From the NCBI GenBank assembly GCA_947624815.1, contig CANQME010000011.1, positions 1 through 42,765 of the forward strand: 42,765 nt of DNA, given 5' to 3'. The position numbers and the translations under genes are program-made. Shown here in pieces: positions 37,958 to 42,765 of the stretch (position 1 is its first letter; every line of letters begins with the position of its first letter). Source of the DNA: an uncultured Lachnospiraceae bacterium (GTDB lineage: Bacteria; Bacillota; Clostridia; Lachnospirales; Lachnospiraceae). The notes under the pieces were generated by a model, which saw only the letters and a program-made list of their open reading frames with translations, had not been told where the DNA came from and searched no databases.

Positions 37958-38010
37958 TTGACACAGCGTCAGAATGACGTTATACTATTTGTACTGACAT
38001 AATGTCAGAA
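37958..38010 (+). promoter_or_regulatory. TetR operon promoter with two operators
   Basis: The promoter is TTGACA (37958-37963), 17 bases, TATACT (37981-37986). TGACACAGCGTCAGAA (37959-37974) overlaps the -35, and TGACATAATGTCAGAA (37995-38010) overlaps the expected transcript start. They agree at 13 of 16 positions and share a TGAC-N5-GTCA inverted core, 36 bp apart. CTGACAT-A-ATGTCAG is a perfect palindrome. This is the layout of autorepression by the adjacent TetR. Confidence 0.8.
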
Positions 38011-38082
38011 CTGATTGGCAGGACATAAACCCCGGAAACGCGCTATTATTTTATGGACACCGAAAGACAAGGAGGACGCAAG

Positions 38083-38706
38083 ATGCCAAAGGGATCGCCG
38101 GAGCTGACGGAGGCCCGCAGGGAAGAGATCATTAACGCCTGCGAAACGCTTTATCAGACGATGAGCTTCAAGGAAATCACCATTAAGGAGATCGGGAACG
38201 CAACCAGCTTCACACGCACTTCCATTTACAATTACTTCCAGACGAAAGAGGAGATCTTTCTGGCCCTGCTGAAACGGGAGTATGAGCTGTGGAGCGCATC
38301 GCTGAAACGGACGATGGAGCAGGTCGACGCGATGACCAGGGACGAATTTGCGGCTATGCTGGCCCATTCTCTGGAGGAACGGTCGCAGCTTCTGAAGATC
38401 ATGTCGATGAACCACTATGATATGGAGACCGGAAGCCGCCCGGAGCATCTGAAGGACTTCAAGGTCGCGTACGGCGAATCCATCCGCACGGTCATGGCCT
38501 GTCTCCATCAGTATTTCCCGGATATGACGGTCGGACAGAAGCAGGATTTCATCTACACCTTTTTCCCGTTCATGTTCGGGATCTATCCCTACACCTACGT
38601 CACCGAAAAGCAGCGGACGGCGATGGAAGCGGCGGGCGTTAATTACGTGTTTATGTCAATCTACGAGATTACCTTTAACTGCGTGAGAAAGCTGTTGGGA
38701 GAGTGA
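38083..38706 (+). CDS. TetR/AcrR-family transcriptional regulator
   Basis: A 207-residue repressor. The helix-turn-helix spans about residues 10-55 (REEIINACETLYQTMSFKEI, IKEIGNATSFTRTSIYNYF, QTKEEIFLALLKREYELW). The rest is an all-helical ligand-binding and dimer domain. The ATG at 38083 has AAGGAGG seven bases upstream; an ATG ten codons earlier lacks one. It is first in an operon with a flavodoxin, an aldo/keto reductase and a CMD-cupin protein, preceded by two palindromic operators. The inducer is probably an electrophile or quinone processed by the operon; that is inferred. Confidence 0.92.
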   Translation: MPKGSPELTEARREEIINACETLYQTMSFKEITIKEIGNATSFTRTSIYNYFQTKEEIFLALLKREYELWSASLKRTMEQVDAMTRDEFAAMLAHSLEERSQLLKIMSMNHYDMETGSRPEHLKDFKVAYGESIRTVMACLHQYFPDMTVGQKQDFIYTFFPFMFGIYPYTYVTEKQRTAMEAAGVNYVFMSIYEITFNCVRKLLGE

Positions 38707-38765
38707 AAATGTAATGAAAAGATCCTGCCCTGCAGGATAAGAATAAGAGAAGGAGTGAGAAGAAA

Positions 38766-39245
38766 ATGAGCAAAATATTAACAGCGTATTTCAGCGCCAG
38801 CGGGACGACGGCGCGCGCAGCCCGGGAACTGGCGCAGGCGGTGGGAGCGGACCTCTATGAGATCAGGCCGGCGGTTCCGTACACGGAGGCCGATCTGAAC
38901 TGGATGGACAAGAAGTCCCGCAGTTCGGTGGAGATGAGCGACAAGAGCAGCCGCCCCGCGCTGGCGGACCGGGATGCCGGCGTGGCGGCGTACGATACCG
39001 TTCTGCTGTGCTTCCCCATCTGGTGGTATGTGGCGCCGACCATCATTAACAGCTTTCTGGAGAGTTATGATTTCTCCGGTAAGAAGATCGTGTTATTCGC
39101 TACCTCCGGCGGCAGTGGATTCGGCAAAACCGCGGCCGGTCTGAAGCCGTCCGTAGCTGCGGATACCGTGATCACGGAAGGGAGAATGCTGAACGGCAGA
39201 CAGACGGCGGCAGATCTGAAGGCGTGGGCTGAGACTGTTCTTTAA
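38766..39245 (+). CDS. Flavodoxin
   Basis: A 159-residue FMN-binding electron carrier of the flavodoxin_4 type. The phosphate-binding loop is FSASGTTARAARELAQAVGA (residues 10-29). The flavin-stacking loops are CFPIWWYVAPTIINSFLESY and FATSGGSGFGKT. GAAGGAG precedes the start. It lies 59 bp after tetR and 15 bp before the aldo/keto reductase gene, so it is in the same operon and may supply reducing power to redox enzymes handling reactive compounds. Confidence 0.92.
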   Translation: MSKILTAYFSASGTTARAARELAQAVGADLYEIRPAVPYTEADLNWMDKKSRSSVEMSDKSSRPALADRDAGVAAYDTVLLCFPIWWYVAPTIINSFLESYDFSGKKIVLFATSGGSGFGKTAAGLKPSVAADTVITEGRMLNGRQTAADLKAWAETVL

Positions 39246-39260
39246 GGGGAGGATAGCAGG

Positions 39261-40271
39261 ATGAAATATGCAAGCTTAGGCAGATCCGATCTGAAGGTCT
39301 CCCGCATCTGCATGGGATGTATGGGCTTCGGCAACGCGGCGTCAGGACAGCACAGCTGGACATTGGACGAGACGCAGACGAGAGAGATCATCCGGCACGG
39401 GCTCGATCTGGGAATCAATTTCTACGATACAGCCATCGCCTATCAGAACGGAACCAGCGAACAGTATGTGGGCAGGGCGCTCAGGGACTTCGCGAAACGC
39501 GACGACTATGTGATTGCCACGAAGTTTACTCCGCGGACGCAGGATGAGATCGAAGCGGGAGTAAGCGGACAGAAGCACGTCGAAAACTACCTGGATCAGA
39601 GCCTTCAAAATCTCGGCCTGGACTATATCGACCTCTATATCTGCCATATGTGGGACTATCACACGCCGATGGAGGAGATCATGGAAGGGCTGGATAACGC
39701 GGTCAGGGCGGGCAAGGTCCGGTATATCGGCATCTCCAACTGCTTCGCGTGGCAGCTGGCCAAGGCGAATTTCTACGCCCGCGAACACGGCCTGACGGAG
39801 TTTGTGTCCATTCAGGGACATTATAACCTGATCGCCCGCGAGGAGGAGCGGGAAATGGCTCCTTTCTGCGCCGATCAGAACATCGCCATGACCCCGTACA
39901 GCGCGCTTGCCGGCGGGCGGCTTTCCAGGCGTCCCGGCGAAACCTCCAGGCGTCTGGAACAGGACGCCTATGCGAAATTCAAGTACGACGCCACGGCGGA
40001 AGCGGACGGCCGCATCATCGCCCGCGTCGCGGAGCTGGCCGACAGGCGGGGCGTCTCGATGACGGAGATCTCCCTGGCTTGGCTGCTTACAAAGGTAACG
40101 GCCCCGGTCGTGGGTGCGACGAAGTTTTCCCATGTGGATGGGGCGGCCAGGGCGGTGGAGCTGGAACTGACGCAGGATGAGATGGACTATCTGGAGGAGC
40201 TGTACGTTCCCCACGCCCTTGTCGGCGTCATGGCACAGAACGGGAAGCAGAAGGCCGGGAATGTCGTTTAA
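39261..40271 (+). CDS. Aldo/keto reductase
   Basis: A 336-residue NADPH-dependent oxidoreductase of the AKR superfamily (YhdN/Tas-like), which reduces aldehydes and ketones. The catalytic tetrad is D56 and Y61 in FYDTAIAYQ, K88 in IATKFT and H129 in YICHMWD. The cofactor end reads SLAWLLTKVTAPVVGATKFSHVD. GGGGAGG lies before the ATG. Its last codons and stop fall in a 36-bp tandem duplication that continues past the gene. It is third in the TetR operon. Confidence 0.93.
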   Translation: MKYASLGRSDLKVSRICMGCMGFGNAASGQHSWTLDETQTREIIRHGLDLGINFYDTAIAYQNGTSEQYVGRALRDFAKRDDYVIATKFTPRTQDEIEAGVSGQKHVENYLDQSLQNLGLDYIDLYICHMWDYHTPMEEIMEGLDNAVRAGKVRYIGISNCFAWQLAKANFYAREHGLTEFVSIQGHYNLIAREEEREMAPFCADQNIAMTPYSALAGGRLSRRPGETSRRLEQDAYAKFKYDATAEADGRIIARVAELADRRGVSMTEISLAWLLTKVTAPVVGATKFSHVDGAARAVELELTQDEMDYLEELYVPHALVGVMAQNGKQKAGNVV

Positions 40272-40325
40272 ACAGACGGGAAGCAGAAAGCCGGGAATGT
40301 CGTTTAGACAGACGGGCAGCAGGAA
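40242..40325 (+). repeat. 36-bp tandem duplication across the aldo/keto reductase stop
   Basis: Units at 40242-40277 and 40278-40313 differ at two positions, and a 12-base partial third unit follows. Unit one contains the TAA stop; the same place in unit two reads TAG. Confidence 0.85.
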
Positions 40326-40383
40326 AAAGACGGAATAGCAGGCAGCGTTAAATCGGAAAATAAATGAAACGGAGGCAGACAGA

Positions 40384-41139
40384 ATGGAGAAGATCACACA
40401 GACCGCAGGCAGAAATCAGCTTGGCGACTTTGCGCCGGATTTCGCCCATTTTAATGACGATATTCTCTTCGGAGAAAACTGGAACAATCAGGACATCGAC
40501 TTAAAGACCCGGTGCATCCTTACCGTGGTGGCGCTGATGTCCTCCGGGATTACGGATTCCTCGCTGGTGTATCATCTGGAGAATGCGAAGGCTCACGGCG
40601 TGACCCGTGCGGAGATCGCCGCCATCGTGACCCATGTAGGCTTCTATGTGGGCTGGCCCAAGGCATGGGCGGTGTTCCGTCTGGCGAAGGATGTGTGGAA
40701 CGAGACGGAGCCGGCGCAGACGGAGAAGGACAGGTATCAGAATACGATCCTTTTCCCCATCGGCGCGCCAAATGACGGGTTCGCGCAGTATTTCTCCGGA
40801 CAGAGTTACCTTGCGCCGGTGTCCAAAGAGCAGGTGGGTATTTTCAACGTGACCTTTGAACCGGGCTGCCGGAATAACTGGCATGTCCACCATGCCGACA
40901 GGGGAGGCGGACAGATCCTGATCTGCGTCGGCGGACGCGGGTATTATCAGGAATGGGGAAAGGAGCCGGTGGAGATGAAGCCCGGCGACTGCGTCAATAT
41001 CCCGGCGGGCGTGAAGCACTGGCATGGCGCCGCGCCGGACAGCTGGTTCAGCCATCTGGCCGTTGAGGTGCCGGGAGAGAACGGTTTCAATGAATGGCTG
41101 GAGCCGGTAGACGCGAAGCAATACGAAGTTTTGAAATAG
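40384..41139 (+). CDS. Carboxymuconolactone decarboxylase-cupin fusion
   Basis: A 251-residue two-domain protein. Residues 1-105 are carboxymuconolactone-decarboxylase-like (LKTRCILTVVALMSSGITDS, HLENAKAHGVTRAEIAAIVT, YVGWPKAW). They lack the CxxC of AhpD peroxidases, so this half is not a thiol peroxidase. Residues about 125-245 form a cupin barrel with metal ligands H167 and H169 in NNWHVHHADRGGG and H212 in IPAGVKHWHGA. ACGGAGG precedes the ATG. It is last in the TetR operon, ahead of a clear terminator. A role in detoxifying cyclic or quinone-like electrophiles is plausible but inferred. Confidence 0.9.
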   Translation: MEKITQTAGRNQLGDFAPDFAHFNDDILFGENWNNQDIDLKTRCILTVVALMSSGITDSSLVYHLENAKAHGVTRAEIAAIVTHVGFYVGWPKAWAVFRLAKDVWNETEPAQTEKDRYQNTILFPIGAPNDGFAQYFSGQSYLAPVSKEQVGIFNVTFEPGCRNNWHVHHADRGGGQILICVGGRGYYQEWGKEPVEMKPGDCVNIPAGVKHWHGAAPDSWFSHLAVEVPGENGFNEWLEPVDAKQYEVLK

Positions 41140-41150
41140 GAACGGCCGCG

Positions 41151-41213
41151 GCGCCGGGCTGCATGATGAACGGATAGTTTCGTCTGTTCGGGATTGCTGC
41201 CCGGCGCTTTTTT
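41151..41213 (+). terminator. Intrinsic terminator of the TetR operon
   Basis: GCGCCGGGC (41151-41159) pairs with GCCCGGCGC (41199-41207), followed by six T. The 39-base loop contains a smaller GAAC/GTTC hairpin. Confidence 0.8.
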
Positions 41214-41224
41214 ACAAAAATATG

Positions 41225-41273
41225 TTGACACTCGACATATGTCGTGATATGATATAGTCGACAGTCGACATAT
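41225..41273 (+). promoter_or_regulatory. PadR promoter with palindromic operators
   Basis: TTGACA (41225-41230), 17 bases, TATGAT (41248-41253). CGACATATGTCG (41233-41244), a perfect palindrome, fills the spacer. GTCGAC-A-GTCGAC (41257-41269) covers the transcript start. TCGACATAT occurs in both. This suggests autorepression by the PadR protein. Confidence 0.75.
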
Positions 41274-41296
41274 ATTCAGGAAGAGAAGGTGATCGT

Positions 41297-41608
41297 TTGA
41301 AAAAGAGTGAGCCGATGTCGGAGAGCTATTACTACATTCTGCTCTGTCTGGCGAAGGGAGCCAACCATGGCTACGGCATTATGCAGATGACGGAGAAGCT
41401 GTCCGGCGGGGATGTGACGATCGGGTCCGGAACCATGTATGGAGCCACCAGTAATATGATGAAAAAGGGATGGATCCATGAGATCATGTCCGACGAGCCG
41501 GGGCAGGAGCGGCGCAGGCTGTACCGGCTGACGGATGCGGGCAGGGACGCACTTAAGGCGGAGATCGCGAGGTTGAAACGGATGCTTGAGAACGCGGAGG
41601 AGGTATAG
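41297..41608 (+). CDS. PadR-family transcriptional regulator
   Basis: A 103-residue winged-helix repressor of the short PadR-s2 type: SESYYYILLCLAKGANHGYG, ITxG-like DVTIGSGTMYGATSNMMKKG, RRRLYRLTDAGRDALKAEIA, then a short C-terminal helix. The likely start is a TTG at 41297 with AGAAGGTG upstream; an in-frame ATG six codons later has a weaker site. It is three bases before the DUF2812 gene, the usual partner of such PadRs. Confidence 0.9.
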   Translation: MKKSEPMSESYYYILLCLAKGANHGYGIMQMTEKLSGGDVTIGSGTMYGATSNMMKKGWIHEIMSDEPGQERRRLYRLTDAGRDALKAEIARLKRMLENAEEV

Positions 41609-41611
41609 GGC

Positions 41612-42511
41612 ATGGGGATGAAATATAAGACAACGCACAAAGCGTATGCGGCATGGAATTACCGTCAGGAGATCGAGGATCTGAACCGGGCTTCGGAGCA
41701 GGGATGGCAGCTGGTGCGCGGCGGCTGCTTTTACAGCCGGTTTGTGAAGAACCCGGACGTGCGCTACCGTTATCAGATGGACTGGGGGAAGGTGGAGGAT
41801 ATGGGGCGCTATATCGAGACCTTTCGGGAGCAGGGATGGGAGTATGTGAGCTCTACGTTCAACGGCTGGCATTTTTTCCGCAAGTTTTATGACCCGGCGC
41901 TTAAGGAGGAAGACTACGAGATCTTTACGGACCGGGAATCGCTTCAGACGATGACCCGACGCTGGTCGCGGGTGGTTATGGTTCTCAGTGCGGTGCTTCT
42001 GGCGGCTGCGGTGATAACCGGCATACAGGAATTCAGGGCGCCGAATATTCCACGGCTGCTGCAGACGCTGATCCTGTTGGCTGCGTGTGTGTTTCTGCTG
42101 CGGGGCGGACTGCTTATGCGCAGTTCGGATACCGTCCGCCGCGGCGACAACAGGCTGCTGCATGTGTTTCTTCTGTTCCTTATCGTTGGTTGGACCGGGG
42201 TGATGGCGCTTCTGATCCTGCGGCCGGATCTTGCCGTAAACAGCCGGGCGGATGAACTGACGGAGCCGTATGTGGAGAACCGTATGATGGACTTTAGGGT
42301 GTATTATCCGGATCGGTATTATCTGGATCTGGAGATTAAGGCGGATGCGCCGATGGTGTTTTCGATCGTAAATGAGGCGGGGGAGGCGGTGTATTCTGTG
42401 ACGGGGACGGATGTTGAGGAGGAGGATATACGGGTGAAACTTAAGAGGGGGAGGTATTGGATCGCGATTTCCTGCGAGGAGGGATATGAGTTTAGGTGTT
42501 GGCTGAATTGA
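41612..42511 (+). CDS. DUF2812 membrane protein
   Basis: A 299-residue protein with an N-terminal DUF2812 domain (about 10-115; EQGWQLVRGGCFYSRF, VRYRYQMDWGKVEDMGRYIE, EQGWEYVSSTFNGWHFFRK). Three hydrophobic segments follow (VVMVLSAVLLAAAVITGI, LLQTLILLAACVFLLRGGLL, LLHVFLLFLIVGWTGVMALL), then an extracytoplasmic C-terminal domain of about 95 residues (RMMDFRVYYPDRYYLDLEIK, MVFSIVNEAGEAVYSVTGTD). DUF2812 proteins are regularly co-transcribed with PadR regulators; they resemble an anti-sigma-like or envelope-stress sensor arrangement, but their function is not established. The gene ends about 20 bp before repeat D. Confidence 0.87.
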   Translation: MGMKYKTTHKAYAAWNYRQEIEDLNRASEQGWQLVRGGCFYSRFVKNPDVRYRYQMDWGKVEDMGRYIETFREQGWEYVSSTFNGWHFFRKFYDPALKEEDYEIFTDRESLQTMTRRWSRVVMVLSAVLLAAAVITGIQEFRAPNIPRLLQTLILLAACVFLLRGGLLMRSSDTVRRGDNRLLHVFLLFLIVGWTGVMALLILRPDLAVNSRADELTEPYVENRMMDFRVYYPDRYYLDLEIKADAPMVFSIVNEAGEAVYSVTGTDVEEEDIRVKLKRGRYWIAISCEEGYEFRCWLN

Positions 42512-42534
42512 GAGAGGGGATACGCGGGAGGTAC

Positions 42535-42765
42535 GCGGGCGGAAGTCCCACCGTATGCGCTCATGGTTCCGGAGGGAAGAGTCTCTAAGACAAAAAAGTG
42601 CCGGTTTGGGGGCACTGTCAGATTCGCGGGAATTTCTGAAGAAATTCCCGCTCAGACTGACACTGCGGCCATGACTTGTGGTCATGGCCGCAGACCCCCA
42701 AACCGGCCCTTTTTTGCCTAAGATACTCTAACCCTCCTCCTCGAAATCGCGCATACGGTGGGACT
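42535..42765. repeat. Palindromic repeat, copy D (cut by the window end)
   Basis: Belongs to the A/B subfamily. The left arm is 42535-42559, and the matching right arm starts at 42750 and runs off the window. The inner core is almost identical to copy B, including both small hairpins. The A6-stem-T6 section has two or three mismatches where B has none. It sits just after the DUF2812 stop. Confidence 0.88.

Noticed and set aside
40384-40700. AhpD-type alkyl hydroperoxidase activity for the CMD domain
   Set aside because: The CxxC motif required by AhpD peroxidases is absent; the only cysteines in this half are isolated.

Overview
The window looks like chromosomal DNA of a gut Firmicute, most likely a Lachnospiraceae member. 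Evidence: strong AGGAGG ribosome-binding sites, TTGACA-17-TATAAT promoters, an LPXTG surface protein with a class B sortase, a YesL/LplBC-type sugar locus with a beta-glucuronidase, Rpn-type PD-(D/E)XK proteins and PadR/DUF2812 pairs. Most genes are GC-rich. The taxonomy is inferred from gene content, not from a marker gene. I saw no rRNA, tRNA or CRISPR array.

Layout. 1-2.6 kb: the 3' remnant of an old-yellow-enzyme-type flavin oxidoreductase, an Rpn-family gene and two copies (A, B) of a large palindromic repeat. 2.6-5.9 kb: a tandem-GNAT protein, a NAT_N/GNAT_C-type acyltransferase and a NamZ/DUF1343 exo-muramidase in one direction. 6.0-19.7 kb: a giant LPXTG-anchored surface protein (about 4,164 residues, 28 DUF11-like repeats by my count) followed by its sortase. 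Its signal-peptide frame and main frame are separated by a run of eight G, so the gene is OFF as written and would be ON with seven. 19.8-22.3 kb: two overlapping CNNM/CorC-type membrane protein genes. 22.3-27.4 kb: a CitG-type gene carrying a 39-bp minisatellite, a zinc ribbon/PH-like/KAP-type protein with a lost Walker A, and a DHH-DHHA1 phosphoesterase. 27.4-35.8 kb: a divergent carbohydrate locus. Beta-glucuronidase, a membrane-anchored protein, YesL and a LacI regulator lie on the minus strand; two LplB/YtcP-type permeases and a solute-binding lipoprotein lie on the plus strand. 35.8-37.9 kb: repeat copy C, a GNAT whose C-terminus is encoded by the repeat arm, and a second Rpn gene. 38.0-41.2 kb: a TetR-controlled redox/electrophile operon (flavodoxin, aldo/keto reductase, CMD-cupin). 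41.2-42.8 kb: a PadR-DUF2812 pair and repeat copy D, cut by the window end.

The genes form coherent small systems. The adhesin and sortase make a switchable surface structure. The transporter, regulator and glucuronidase probably import and hydrolyse a glucuronide or uronic oligosaccharide. The TetR operon probably answers reactive carbonyl or quinone stress.

The two strongest novel signals are the poly-G switch in the giant adhesin and the repeat family A-D. Copy C differs from A/B/D in nearly every stem, yet its arms remain complementary, including a perfect 29-bp outer arm. That is the pattern of a selected RNA or cruciform structure. In-frame minisatellites in unrelated genes (CitG, the GNAT_C protein, the Rpn tails, the aldo/keto reductase 3' end) suggest unusually active slippage or recombination in this genome.
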